Below are positions 23,672 through 33,900 of a stretch of DNA of 46,861 nucleotides, one piece after another. Origin of the DNA: an uncultured delta proteobacterium (GTDB taxonomy: Bacteria > Desulfobacterota > WTBG01 > CAIYCZ01 > CAIRTM01); the NCBI GenBank assembly GCA_903911225.1, contig CAIWCT010000230.1, positions 1 through 46,861 on the forward strand, read 5' to 3'. Made by a program: the position numbers and the translations under genes. Positions within the stretch are counted from its first letter, which is position 1. Every line of letters begins with the position of its first letter. The notes beneath the pieces were generated by a model, which worked only from the letters and a program-made list of their open reading frames with translations, was not told the DNA's origin and ran no database searches.

Positions 23672-25417
23672 TTATTTACTGCTTAATTTGAAAAGAGCTT
23701 TTTTGTAATATTCGTTTGAGGTTACGGGCATTATTTTTAATACTTCCCTCCACCTTTTTGTTGCTGCATCCATATTGCCGATATCCTCATATACAAGGCC
23801 TTCCTGATAGAGTATCCGCGCTTTTTCTCCAAGATTTTTTTCTATTTCAAACATGAGCTCATTTGTATTTTTATAGCCCGGATAAACCTCGACAACCTGC
23901 TTGAACGACATCAGGGCTTTATCATAATCCTGCAAATTATAGTATTTAAGACCTGTATTATAGCTTGCTTCAACTCCACTTAGAAGTTTTGCTTTTATAT
24001 CCTCGACCCTCCTTTGTGCCCGGGTAGTTTCATCACAGGGAACATTCAAAGCAATAATATTATTAAATGCTTTGAGGGCCTGATAATACTCATTCTGTGC
24101 AAAAAAAGCTTCTCCCCTTGCATAGAAATCCTTCACATCGCTAAGATACTGCGCCTTTCTTTTTTCCTCTTCTTCAAGCTTTGCCTTAAATGCATTTTGC
24201 TCGGCATCAATTTTTTGAAGAAGGCCGTTAATTTCACTGTTCGAGGGATCAAGATTTTTTGCTTCTGCAAGCAAACTGCGGGCTTCAGCATATTTTCCGC
24301 TTTGACAAAAACCGGCTGCCTCTGCGAACAGAGCCTTTATTTTGTCTTTCTTTTCTTCCAGCTTTAATTTTTCACGGTTTTCTTTGTCAACAGCAATCTC
24401 GCACTGTTTTACATAGCTAAGGGCTTCAGTATCTGTTGGTGAAATATCAAGCACCGCCTGGAACCTGGTTAATGCCTCTCGATAATTATTTTTTTCAAAA
24501 TAGTCCTTTCCCCGCTTCATGTGTAAATTTATTTCCCTTTGCTTCCCCGGCTCAACCATAACTGCGCCGGTTTTTTCTGCTAAAGAGAGCGTTTCATCCT
24601 GTCCAGACTTCATTTCCATCGATGTAAACAGCACAGCCAGAAAGACAACAAAAAGCAGCGCAGGGAGTCCAATAGTTATGAACTTTCTATTAAGCCCTGT
24701 GCTGAAAGGCTTTGATCCTGCAAGAGTTTTCTGCTGCGATCCACTTAGTGTGACCTTAAGCGTTGTGTCGCCTATTTTGATAATCGCATTTGTTGCCAGT
24801 GGAGCAAATTTTTTTATGATTTTACCGTTTACTTCAATACTGTTGTTTTCATTTAAATTTTCCACGCTGTAGCTTTTTCCGCTGCGGCTGATTTGCATAT
24901 GTTCACGCGACACGGCCTGGTCTTCAATCACAAGATCACAACCCGGTTTGCGGCCTATAATCATAGAATCGCAAAACGATTTCGACAGTCCTTTTGCCTT
25001 CCCTGCTATGACTTCAATTCTGTTTTCTCCCTGCATTGCAGCGCTTCTTGGCATAAAAACTGTGCCACCAGGAGAACCCGGCTGCTGTACTGACTCGCTT
25101 CGTACAGCAGATGAAGAATCCTGAACAGCTGGCTGCTCAATGCGAATTGTAAAGTCACAAAGCTTGATGGTGTCTCCACCTGCCAGCACTGTCTCAGCTA
25201 TCTTCTGGCCATTAACCATTGTTCCAGCGGGGCTTTGAAAATCTTTGATTTTCCACTGCCCTGCTTCAAAATATATCGTACAATGGTTGCGTGACAACCT
25301 AGAGTCGTCCAGCATGAGATTGTTCTGGCGAGACCGCCCGATATTGAGCGTTTCATGATCCTGAAGGTCAATATCCTTAAAAGGCAGCTCGTTTTTTAAA
25401 ATTTTTAAGCTAATCAT
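23672..25417 (-). CDS. Double-FHA membrane protein with TPR domain
   Basis: This 581-residue protein has FHA domain 1 at about 1-90 (LNIGRSRQNNLMLDDSRLSR, N-H-C-T) and FHA domain 2 at about 130-215 (IIGRKPGCDLVIEDQAVSRE, H-M-Q-I). A single TM segment spans about 232-252 (FITIGLPALLFVVFLAVLF). The C-terminal part carries TPR units (REALTRFQAVLDISPTDTEA, YYQALKAFNNIIAL, YDKALMSFKQVVEVYPGYKN). FHA domains bind phosphothreonine; the N-terminal placement suggests they are cytoplasmic, with the TPR region across the membrane. It is the last gene of the minus-strand Tad operon, five bases after the previous FHA gene. The kinase-FHA gene at 44563 is the obvious candidate partner. Confidence 0.85.
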   Translation of the reverse strand: MISLKILKNELPFKDIDLQDHETLNIGRSRQNNLMLDDSRLSRNHCTIYFEAGQWKIKDFQSPAGTMVNGQKIAETVLAGGDTIKLCDFTIRIEQPAVQDSSSAVRSESVQQPGSPGGTVFMPRSAAMQGENRIEVIAGKAKGLSKSFCDSMIIGRKPGCDLVIEDQAVSREHMQISRSGKSYSVENLNENNSIEVNGKIIKKFAPLATNAIIKIGDTTLKVTLSGSQQKTLAGSKPFSTGLNRKFITIGLPALLFVVFLAVLFTSMEMKSGQDETLSLAEKTGAVMVEPGKQREINLHMKRGKDYFEKNNYREALTRFQAVLDISPTDTEALSYVKQCEIAVDKENREKLKLEEKKDKIKALFAEAAGFCQSGKYAEARSLLAEAKNLDPSNSEINGLLQKIDAEQNAFKAKLEEEEKRKAQYLSDVKDFYARGEAFFAQNEYYQALKAFNNIIALNVPCDETTRAQRRVEDIKAKLLSGVEASYNTGLKYYNLQDYDKALMSFKQVVEVYPGYKNTNELMFEIEKNLGEKARILYQEGLVYEDIGNMDAATKRWREVLKIMPVTSNEYYKKALFKLSSK

Positions 25418-25422
25418 TTCCG

Positions 25423-26346
25423 CTAACGCCCCTCCAGTTCCTTGATCTCTTTTAAAGAATTAACATAACGTTCATCTTCCTTGTTGCGCGACATTTCGCT
25501 AACAATTATAAATTCTTTAACTGCCTCACTATATCTCATGTATTTCTTATGCAATAGAGCATTTTGATAATGTTTATCAATGAGCTCTTCAAGTTCGCCT
25601 TCAGCTTTCAATAAACGTTTGCGCGCATTAGCGTTCTCCCTGTCAAGGGTGAGGGCATGATCCCATTCATCAATAGCCTTCCCCATATTGCCAGCATCGT
25701 AAAAGAAAACGCCATTTCGGTAATGCTCTGCTGCTTTATCACGATCTGCAGTTAAATTATCCGGTGATGATTCAGACTCGGATTGAGCTGTAGTTGTTGT
25801 GGCAGTAACGGCAGGGAATGGCGCCTTCGGCTTTTCCCCTTTGCGGGAGTCTGGATTATCAGCCACCAGATGATTGGGCTTGTTTATCGCAGGTGACGCA
25901 ATGTCAGACTTTGTACGCATACTATATGAAGTAAAGATGATGAAAAGCAACATTAGCAACGCTGCTGCAATAAGCATTTTAAAATTTCTTGATTTTTTTT
26001 GATGTCCGGAGGTGCCATTGCCTTCGACGACAAAAACCGTAGCATCTATTTGAAACTGCCCCCCCGGTTTTAGGCTTACTTTATCGATGGGGGTCCCAAG
26101 CACCAGGGTTGTATTGTTTTTATTCAAGTTCTCAAGGATAAGTCCTTTGGCTTCGACAGTTAGCATGGCATGCTTGCCGGAGGCATGAATATTTTTTGCA
26201 TCAATTGAAATTTCACACGTTTGAGACCGCCCAATTATATATTGAAATCCACGGTACAACGAAAACTGCTTTCCGGCATCTATTCCCTGCACTATTTTAA
26301 GCCTGTAGTGTGGCTGAAGTTTGTAAATCGTTTGATCATTATTCAT
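25423..26346 (-). CDS. FHA membrane protein with TPR domain
   Basis: This 307-residue protein has an N-terminal FHA domain (about 15-105: FQYIIGRSQTCEISIDAKNI, H-A-S-G-K-H-A, LENLNKNNTTLVLG), one TM at about 118-135 (MLIAAALLMLLFIIFTSY), a Ser/Thr/Pro linker, then TPR-like helices (AEHYRNGVFFYDAGNMGKAI, DEWDHALTLDRENANARKRL). The chosen ATG at 26346 has AGAGG nine bases upstream; an ATG three codons earlier would be too close to it. The start overlaps the stop of the preceding gene by eight bases. It is a shorter sister of the double-FHA protein encoded next. Confidence 0.82.
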   Translation of the reverse strand: MNNDQTIYKLQPHYRLKIVQGIDAGKQFSLYRGFQYIIGRSQTCEISIDAKNIHASGKHAMLTVEAKGLILENLNKNNTTLVLGTPIDKVSLKPGGQFQIDATVFVVEGNGTSGHQKKSRNFKMLIAAALLMLLFIIFTSYSMRTKSDIASPAINKPNHLVADNPDSRKGEKPKAPFPAVTATTTTAQSESESSPDNLTADRDKAAEHYRNGVFFYDAGNMGKAIDEWDHALTLDRENANARKRLLKAEGELEELIDKHYQNALLHKKYMRYSEAVKEFIIVSEMSRNKEDERYVNSLKEIKELEGR

Positions 26347-27754
26347 GAGCGGCATCCTCTAAAACAAAAAGCGCCACTGCGGGCCTGTCCTGCACAGCCG
26401 ATTGCCTGACAATATAGGCTTTCCCAGAAGGTGCGATTACTATACCCTCATTTTTGCAATCGTCATCAATCATGGAAGAAATAATTTTGACTGTCTGGGG
26501 GTCATCGAATGCTTCAAGCAGATGGATTCCCGGCTTGATCTTTAAACAGCACAGTATATCAACAAACTCCTGGCTGTACTGCTCTATGGCAAACATATCC
26601 CTGTTAATGATGCACCAAGGCGCTTCAAGCTGCGCAAGGTTGCTCATGATGATGCGGGGTGATCCCATGCCGGGAGCCACAGATGGCTGATGCCTGTCGT
26701 GCAGATCTATCGTGCCCTGCGCCAATGGCTGCTCTTCTTTGCATCCAGAATTCATAAAAAGCAACCTGTTAAAGGTAGTTACAAGGTTGTTAATTGCGCC
26801 TTCACTGGAGGTGAAATTGATATGCTGTTTTCTTTCTTTCATGGCAATGTTTACATCTTCATCAAGTTTTTGCAGCGGCATAGAGAATAGCCTGAGCAAA
26901 AAAACCCCCAGATATATCCCTGCTGCAAGAAGAGCAAGAAGAATCAGGTTGGCATATACTTTTATAACACTAACGCCTGCTTTTTCGGCGCGTTCCGCAT
27001 TAAACCCCACAACTGCGGCGCCCTTTGCAACGCGCACTCCTTTTATCGGGTATATAAAAATTTTCTCTCCCGCATTGCCTTGCGCACTCTTTTCCTTGCC
27101 CTCGCGCAAAGCAGCGACCACTTCTGGGACATCAAGAAGTGTCCCCATTTTTTCTTCTGGCGCCAGAATTTTTCCTAAGTCGTCTACAATGAATGCATAC
27201 AGAATGCCCTCTTCACCGGTTATGGAATCAACGGTGACAGAGCCTGACTCCAAAAGGTATTTATTTGTATCAGCCAAATATTTTGCATACATGCGCCCGC
27301 GTTTTAAAATTTCTTCACTCTGAAAAGATTTAACAGAACTGCTTAATGGAAAAAAGACGGCTGCAAAGGTCAGGATAATCAGTATAACCAGCGCTAAGGA
27401 TAGTGTCAGCTTCATGTTTACAAGAGCAAAGCCCTCCAATAAGTTCTGGTATTTCCCCGGAGTCTGCTGCTTTTCAAAAGTTCCCTGTATGCCGAAGGGG
27501 GCAATTTCAAGATCGAAGTTCTGCCCAAAATTTTTCTCTCGTATCTTTTCCCCATCGCAAAAAACCCCGTTCATGCTGTCACAGTCGCTGATTGTTGCTC
27601 CTTCGGGATGCACCGTAAGCAGGGCATGTTTTTTAGACACACTTGCATGGGCAAGAACAATATCTGCCTGCTCACGGCCAATAACGTAACTCCCCGGCGC
27701 AAGCAGGAGGGTTCTGTCCAGAATCCCATTGTTTTTTATTTGAACACGCAGCAT
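26339..27754 (-). CDS. FHA-sensor membrane protein with HAMP/PAS-like C-terminus
   Basis: This 471-residue protein has an N-terminal FHA domain at about 10-85 (YVIGREQADIVLAHASVSKK, H-A-L-L, SMNGVFCDGEKI). TM1 spans about 116-137 and TM2 about 270-292 (NLILLALLAAGIYLGVFLL). Between them lies an extracytoplasmic sensor of roughly 130 residues (GEEGILYAFIVDDLGKILAP). After TM2 come a HAMP-like linker and a PAS-like domain (LEAPWCIINRDMFAIEQYSQ ... GIVIAPSGKAYIVRQ). No kinase, cyclase or receiver output is present, so it may sense a signal and tune the Tad machine through FHA-phosphopeptide binding. It is eight bases after tadC. Confidence 0.8.
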   Translation of the reverse strand: MLRVQIKNNGILDRTLLLAPGSYVIGREQADIVLAHASVSKKHALLTVHPEGATISDCDSMNGVFCDGEKIREKNFGQNFDLEIAPFGIQGTFEKQQTPGKYQNLLEGFALVNMKLTLSLALVILIILTFAAVFFPLSSSVKSFQSEEILKRGRMYAKYLADTNKYLLESGSVTVDSITGEEGILYAFIVDDLGKILAPEEKMGTLLDVPEVVAALREGKEKSAQGNAGEKIFIYPIKGVRVAKGAAVVGFNAERAEKAGVSVIKVYANLILLALLAAGIYLGVFLLRLFSMPLQKLDEDVNIAMKERKQHINFTSSEGAINNLVTTFNRLLFMNSGCKEEQPLAQGTIDLHDRHQPSVAPGMGSPRIIMSNLAQLEAPWCIINRDMFAIEQYSQEFVDILCCLKIKPGIHLLEAFDDPQTVKIISSMIDDDCKNEGIVIAPSGKAYIVRQSAVQDRPAVALFVLEDAAHE

Positions 27755-27761
27755 ACGGTTG

Positions 27762-28643
27762 TTATCTGTAAATATATTTTAAAATAAATGGCCCCAAAGT
27801 TATAATGAAAATGATCGGGAATATGCATACGATCAGTGGCAGCAAAAGTTTTTGTGAAATAACAGCGCCCGCCTGTTCAGCCCGCATGAAGCGCTCCTCC
27901 CTCATGCGAATCGCCTGCGCCTTGAGCACTTCAGAGATACTTGATCCCATTTTCTCGGACTGAATAAGGATTGTGGTAAAAGCGTACAGCTCCTGGAGGT
28001 CTACCCGTTTTCCCATGTGCAGAAGCGCCTCCTCCCGCGACCGGCCAAGTCTGATGTTTTTGTTCATAAGGTAAAGCTCAGCAACAAAAGGGTCATTATC
28101 CCGCATGTACATATCGCACACCCTTTTGGAGGCGGCATTGAAGTCAAGGCCGGCAGCTACCGCCAGGGCAAGGGTATCGACCACATCAGGCATGCTGGCA
28201 AGAATTTCAGCCTGGCGAGCTTTTTTTCTTTCATAGATCCAAAGATACGGATAGGCAAAGCCGGCAACAATTCCGACAAGAGAAATAGGAATACTTTTAA
28301 ACAGGATGGCCAGCATAACAGCAAACAACAGGGCCGTGGTTATCTGAAACCCAATAAAGTCATCACCCGTAAACTCCTTTTCCATGCCTGCGGTTACCGC
28401 ATACTGTTCAACTGTAGTTCTGTACCCTGATAGGGGAAGCAGTTTAATAAGGGGTATGAAAATCTCAAAAAAAGGTCGAAACAAGTTAACAAACCTTGCG
28501 CCCTCTCCGAGGTTAACTTCCTCATCCTGAAGCTTTTTTTTAGCGTCCTGCTCCTTTTTTTTCGGAAGCATGCTATAGACGATATAAAATGCCGCGCCGA
28601 AAAAAAGAGGAAAGCCCATTACTTTTAAAAGGGTTGTTGTCAT
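27762..28643 (-). CDS. tadC: TadC-type inner-membrane platform protein (T2SF family)
   Basis: This 293-residue protein has a T2SS-F domain: DEL-type core MPDVVDTLALAVAAGLDFNA, ELYLMNKNIRLGRSREEALL, QELYAFTTILIQSEKMGSSI and LKAQAIRMREERFMRAEQAG. Hydrophobic segments lie near the N-terminus, around residue 110-145 and at the C-terminus (LLPLIVCIFPIIFIITLGPF). TadB and TadC form the inner-membrane platform that couples the cytoplasmic ATPase to pilin assembly. ATG at 28643 has GGAG seven bases upstream and was preferred to ATG at 28658. It is separated from tadB by about 6.4 kb containing rhs, a thioredoxin-like gene and a GspE-type ATPase, which is unusual. Confidence 0.85.
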   Translation of the reverse strand: MTTTLLKVMGFPLFFGAAFYIVYSMLPKKKEQDAKKKLQDEEVNLGEGARFVNLFRPFFEIFIPLIKLLPLSGYRTTVEQYAVTAGMEKEFTGDDFIGFQITTALLFAVMLAILFKSIPISLVGIVAGFAYPYLWIYERKKARQAEILASMPDVVDTLALAVAAGLDFNAASKRVCDMYMRDNDPFVAELYLMNKNIRLGRSREEALLHMGKRVDLQELYAFTTILIQSEKMGSSISEVLKAQAIRMREERFMRAEQAGAVISQKLLLPLIVCIFPIIFIITLGPFILKYIYR

Positions 28644-28678
28644 AAAATCTCCATACATTCAAACTTTTGATACTCTTA

Positions 28679-30388
28679 TCATATGTCAACGGTTACCCGC
28701 AGCACCTCTTCAATTGTCGTGCACCCTGCAGCAAGTTTTTTTAAGGCCGCTTCTCGGAGCGTCGTCATGCCGCCTTCTATTGCAGCGGCCTTGAGCACGC
28801 TTGACGGCTCCCTGGCAAGAATGAGCTCAATCATTGGGTCGCTTATCTCAAACAGTTCGTAGATGCCTTCCCGTCCATTGTATCCTGTGCCGGAGCAGTC
28901 AGCGCATCCCCTGGCGCGATAGTACGTAGCGCCTTTATGCGCAAGCCCCAGAGCCGTCAGACTTTTCGGGTCTGGCGCATACTCTTCTTTGCACCGGTTG
29001 CAGAGCTTGCGCATAAGGCGCTGGGCAATAATGCTTATCTGCGCCGAAGCAGCCAGATAGGGGGGTATTCCCATATTCAACAGGCGGTTGACCGCACTTG
29101 CAGCATCATTGGTGTGCAGGGTGCTGAGCACCAGATGGCCTGTCATCGCTGATTTCAGGGCAATATCCGCAGTCTCGACATCCCGTATCTCTCCGACCAT
29201 AATAATGTCGGGATCCTGCCGGAGAAATGATTTCAGCGCATCCTTAAACGTCAGCCCGTTCTCGCTCGTGCAGCTTACCTGCGTAATGCCTTTAAGCTTA
29301 TATTCAACCGGGTCCTCTGCCGTGATAATGTTGACAGAGTCCGTGTTCAGCCTGTTCAGAATGGCGTACAGCGTTGTTGTCTTACCGCTTCCCGTCGGTC
29401 CGGTGAGCAGTATCAGCCCATTGGGCCTTTCGATAATTCTCTGTAGCCGGGCATCCTCTTTCTCATCCATCCCGAGATCATTGAGGCTTATTCTTTCCTT
29501 GCCCCGGTCAAGAAGGCGCAGAACAATTTTTTCGCCGTATATGGAGGGAAGCGCCGAGACTCTCAAATCAATATCCCGGTCCTTAATAAGGCTGTAGCTG
29601 ATGCTGCCATCCTGGGGCATGACGGTTTCATCAAGGCTCATGCCCGAAATAAGTTTAAGGCGTGGAATAAGCGCTTCACGCAAGATAACCGGGCATGACC
29701 ATGCGGTTTGCAAAACACCGTCTATACGGTAGCGCACTTTGAAAGCATCCTCCTGGCATTCAAAATGCAAATCGCTCGTGTTTTTTGCCGCAAGGCTGTT
29801 AAGCATAAACTGCAAAAGCCGAATAACCGCAACGCTGGTAATAATCTCCATTACGTCGGCATTTGCCATCTTTATTTTTATTACTGCAGTCACCGCAGTA
29901 TCAATAAGCGTTTTCGCATCATCGGGCAGCCCATCCGACGTGGAAGCAGCATCCTCGCCGTACACTGATTTGATAGCCTCAATTATGCCTCTGGTATAAC
30001 AGCAGTAGGGTTTAATTCGTGAGCCCGTGACATATTCCATTCGCTTGATGCATGCCGCATCCGTGGGGTTAGACATCACCAGATGAACGACATTACCCAC
30101 ATGCTTTACGGGAAAAACTTTTTCCTTGAGCGCTATCGCAGCGGGCACAAGCTGTTTGATATGCTCCGTGAAATCATCTCCAAAAAAGACAATAGTCGGA
30201 TCAAGATAGGGAGCACCCGTTGCTTCCTCAAGCACTGCATTGGCTGTTGCAGCGTCGGTTTTGCCGCTCTCAAACATGCTGTCAGACAGAAGCCTGCCGT
30301 CTGCGGCGCAGGTCTCTATACACTGAATGCCCCGCGCACTAAAAGATTTTTCAATCTTTTCGTTCAAATATGTTATCGAATCTTCCAT
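28679..30388 (-). CDS. GspE/PilB-type secretion ATPase
   Basis: This 569-residue protein has an N-terminal GspE-N domain (about 40-150). The hexameric ATPase domain carries Walker A LTGPTGSGKTTTLYAIL (about 334), Asp box EDPVEYKLKGITQVSC, Walker B DPDIIMVGEIRDVETADIAL (about 394) and His box STLHTNDAASAVNRLLNMG. A tetracysteine zinc motif (CNRC ... CADCSG) sits at about 463-496. The zinc motif and GspE-N domain place it with type II secretion/type IVa pilus assembly ATPases, not with TadA. A second ATPase class inside a Tad operon suggests either a dedicated second motor or a hybrid machine. No GspF-like gene other than tadB/tadC, and no GspD/G, is nearby. Confidence 0.9.
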   Translation of the reverse strand: MEDSITYLNEKIEKSFSARGIQCIETCAADGRLLSDSMFESGKTDAATANAVLEEATGAPYLDPTIVFFGDDFTEHIKQLVPAAIALKEKVFPVKHVGNVVHLVMSNPTDAACIKRMEYVTGSRIKPYCCYTRGIIEAIKSVYGEDAASTSDGLPDDAKTLIDTAVTAVIKIKMANADVMEIITSVAVIRLLQFMLNSLAAKNTSDLHFECQEDAFKVRYRIDGVLQTAWSCPVILREALIPRLKLISGMSLDETVMPQDGSISYSLIKDRDIDLRVSALPSIYGEKIVLRLLDRGKERISLNDLGMDEKEDARLQRIIERPNGLILLTGPTGSGKTTTLYAILNRLNTDSVNIITAEDPVEYKLKGITQVSCTSENGLTFKDALKSFLRQDPDIIMVGEIRDVETADIALKSAMTGHLVLSTLHTNDAASAVNRLLNMGIPPYLAASAQISIIAQRLMRKLCNRCKEEYAPDPKSLTALGLAHKGATYYRARGCADCSGTGYNGREGIYELFEISDPMIELILAREPSSVLKAAAIEGGMTTLREAALKKLAAGCTTIEEVLRVTVDI

Positions 30389-30392
30389 AGGC

Positions 30393-30896
30393 TCAGTAAT
30401 TGCTCACGTTAAGTGTATAGCCATTTACGAACAGATACCGGAACTTGCCGCAATACTTGCCTCCTTCCAGCCCCAGCACATTCTTCATCAGCCACAGGTC
30501 AATATCATCGTTAAACTTAAGCAGGTCCTTTTCCTCCAGCGGTATGCCCCAGATCCGGTCTATCTCAATACCACCTTTATAAAGCACCACCGTGGGCAGC
30601 ATCTCAAGAGCATAGGGGCGCTCATCTGCACCTATCTGCCAGTGAAACCTGCAAAACTTTGCCGACTCGCCGTACTTCTGCGCAAAGTGTTCAAACCGCT
30701 TGTCCATGTCCTGGGATTGTACGTACTGGTTATTATAAAAAAGAACCAGCGCAAAACCACCGTATCCTGTAACCTCGCTTGCAAAGCTCCCGCTGTCTAT
30801 GCTGAGCGCCCCCGTCTGCACGGGCCGCACGGCCTGATGGGAGCAGGAGGCAAACATGAGTGAAACCGTAATCATCATGACAATGTATAAACGCAT
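30393..30896 (-). CDS. Thioredoxin-fold lipoprotein without CXXC
   Basis: This 167-residue protein has a lipobox (VSLMFASCSHQA). Residues of about 30-130 fit a thioredoxin fold: FALVLFYNNQYVQSQ, FEHFAQKYGESAKFCRFHW and the cis-Pro strand LEMLPTVVLYKGGIEIDRIW. The usual CXXC after the first strand is absent (N-N-Q-Y-V-Q instead), so it cannot act as a normal disulfide oxidoreductase. A chaperone or binding role is more likely. Two cysteines remain, at FCRF and KYCGKF. ATG at 30896 has AGGA eight bases upstream and was preferred to 30902. It lies 19 bp after rhs and four before the ATPase gene, so it may serve the Rhs protein or the machine. Confidence 0.65.
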   Translation of the reverse strand: MRLYIVMMITVSLMFASCSHQAVRPVQTGALSIDSGSFASEVTGYGGFALVLFYNNQYVQSQDMDKRFEHFAQKYGESAKFCRFHWQIGADERPYALEMLPTVVLYKGGIEIDRIWGIPLEEKDLLKFNDDIDLWLMKNVLGLEGGKYCGKFRYLFVNGYTLNVSNY

Positions 30897-30915
30897 ATGC
30901 ATTTTCCTATTACTG

Positions 30916-33900
30916 CTATTTCGACCATGCCGGTGCGTATTTTACGGGCGGCTTCACCGTTGGTGGTGCGTATTTTACGGGCGGCTTCACCGTTGGTGGT
31001 GCATATTTCACGGGCGGCGGACTTGCAGAATTTGCGGGGACCGCCGTCGCCGGGATCTCAAGCTGGTCTGGAATACCGTTTCCGTTCGCATCAATGTAGG
31101 GCACATCCGGCCTGCCATCGCCATTGGTGTCAAAGCCGCCAGCCACCGCAACATCTGGCACCCCGTCTCCATTAACGTCAACTGTTGGCGCATTTGCCGC
31201 TGAGGGATAAAACAAATAGTCGAGAGTAGAACTAAAAAATTCACCTATCGTCCCATCCACCACAGTGTGGACAAACAATTTTCCTGCGGTATCCGTAGCC
31301 CCTGGAAGGACGGGGATAAATCCACCGATAGCACCTTTTACGGTATCCCACACAAGCCCTCCTGCAAAAGAGCCCCAATCCCATGGAACCTGCTCTTTGC
31401 CGGTTGCCGCGTTCACGCCATAATCAACGCCGTAAGAGGTAACTTGTTCCACAAAGCTATTCGCAAAGCCTGCTGCCGCCCCTGCGGCAATAGGATTGCC
31501 CCACGACGCCGCCCCGACGTAGTATCCTGCCTCAGCGCCTGCTGCACCTCCTAATGTCGCGCCGACATAGGCTCCCGCACTAGACCATTTGTTGTTAACT
31601 ATAGCGCCACTAGCTATATCATGCACGAACACGGTACCGAAACCCACTAGTGCTCCTCCGCCAGCAACGACCGCATCATCGTAACCAAAAAATCTTCCCG
31701 TCGGATCAACATAGTTAACCGGGTTGTTTGCAACATAGGCATACTGGACTGGCCCCTGGGAAAGGCCGAGCGGATCCTTGGACAGGAATCGCCCGATGTG
31801 TGGATCAAAGAAACGAGCGCGGTAGAAATATGAATTGGCCACGCTGTCCCATTCTCGACCGGTGTAGGTGAAGGGATTGACAATACCCGAGGACGAATGA
31901 ATTGGGGCTCCGAATTCGTCGTACTGGTAGTCAGCCAGAGCCTTACCACCCGAGTCCGTCAGTCTTGCCGTGCTGCCCAGGCCATCCGGATGATAGTAGC
32001 CGACCTTGCTACCGCTGCGAATAGCCAGCGGTTTGTCTATGCCGTAGCCGAAAACCGCTGTCCAAGTCCGGTTGTCACCCTGGAGCATGGCAATCTCATC
32101 CGCCTGGTCAAATACAAAGCGCGAGGCTGCTCCGTTTCCCTCGCTCCGGCTGACCCGCGAGCCGTTAGGGGCATAGCCGTAGGTTACGACTCCGTCCGGC
32201 CCTTTTGCTTGGATCAGCCGATTCTGAGCATCAAATTGGTAAGAGTAGGACTTCCCGTCTCCCTGTGTCCGAGTGACAATGTTCCCATCAGCATCGTAAT
32301 TAAACTCCGCCTTGCCGGCTTTTAAAAGACGATTGTCCCGGCCGGTGATATATTCCTCCTTGACGCCATTAATCGTGACACTCGTCCGGTTACCGACCGA
32401 GTCGTAGACGTACTCGGTCACATTCATACCCTGCATGACCTTGACTAACTGGCTCTTGGCGTCATACTCATACTGCGTCACCTTATCCTTACCCTCAATG
32501 ACGGATGTGCGATTGCCAAGGATATCGTATGTGTAGCGATAGCGGGTGACTTCCGCCCCATCCTTCGCGACCGCTCGAATTTCTGTCAGACGATTGAGTT
32601 TGTCGTAGGCATAACTGGTTTGCACGCCGTTTGGATACGTCATCGCGCTGCGCCGACCAACACCGTCATATGCAAAGGTTATGTCTCCCAACGAACTTCT
32701 GATCGCCGACAGGCGGCCCTGTGCGTCGTATTCGTAGCCCACCTTCTCGTCTCCGGCGGTCATCTGCGTTCGCCGGCCAGCTGCATTGTACTGATAGGAA
32801 ACGGCCAGGCCTGTGACACCATCAACGACGCTCCGAATCAACCCGTCGGGATCGAAACTGAACTGGTAATCGCTGTCGCCGTCTTTCATCCGCACCATCC
32901 GTCCAAAAGCGTCATAGGCAAAGGAAGCCTGATCGCCGCTACGATCCGCAGCAACAACTTTTCCTCCTTCGTCATACTCAAGCGTGGTCTTCTGCCCCCG
33001 GGCGTTGACCAGCTTAGTCAATTCATTTTTCGAGTTGTAACTGAGAGACCTTTCGCCCCCGGCAGAATCCTTTTCAGCAATCAACCGGCTGGCATTGTCA
33101 TGCGACCACTCGGCGGTGTTGCCGTTGGCATCTGTGAACGAGGCCATTTTGCCGACGGCATCGTATGCCATTTTCATCGCAGCGCCGATCGGGTCCTGTA
33201 CAGTCGTCAACAGCCCTGCGGGGTCATACTCAAAGGCTGTCTGCTTGCCCGCCGGATCCACCACACGGACAACCTGGCCCCATTGATCCCGAATCAGAGC
33301 CATCTGCTGGCCTTCGGAATTACTCATCGTGATGACTTGTTCCAAAGGATTGTACATGTAGGTAAATTTCACCCCAGTGGGCAGCATCACATTGCGCAGG
33401 ATACCGGCAAGCGTGAAGTCGAACTCCCATTTCCTGCCGTCACCGGCGAGAATGCGACTCACATGACCATATCGGTCATATTCATATTTCGCCGACTGAC
33501 CGGAGGGCGTGGACATGGATTCGAGTTGTCCCATACTATTCCAGACAAAGCTGCTCACCCCACCCCTGGCATTCTCAACCCTCGTACAGTTACGCCGTCC
33601 GTCGTAGGCAAACTTCACCACGCCAGCGGTATCGGATTTGAGGGACTGGATTGTGTCATCAGGCCCGTACACTAACTCCGTAGTCGCGCCGTTATTGTTG
33701 ACCCAAACTGCATTGAAGCGTTCGTCATACCGAACCTCTGCCGATCTTCCGTTTGCCCTAACGACCCTGAGAGGCAGTTCCCGTTCGTTCAGCCACAGCA
33801 TGTTCTTCGCCCCCGCAGGGTCGGTTACGGTAATCAACCCGTTTGAGGTGAATTCATACTTGGTCACCGCTCCCACCGAATTGGAGACCGCCACAGCCGT

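Noticed and set aside
23580-23708. 42-codon plus-strand ORF between the lipoprotein cluster and the FHA gene
   Set aside because: It has no ribosome site, overlaps the 3' end of the FHA-TPR gene on the other strand, and its sequence resembles no family I know. Chance openness is more likely.
30932-31019. CRISPR-like direct repeats
   Set aside because: The 33-base units are head-to-tail without spacers and encode in-frame Pro/Lys repeats at the end of the Rhs protein.
32620-33675. Long plus-strand ORF opposite the rhs gene
   Set aside because: It runs antisense to YD repeats with no start signals and a composition typical of an antisense shadow of a repetitive coding region.
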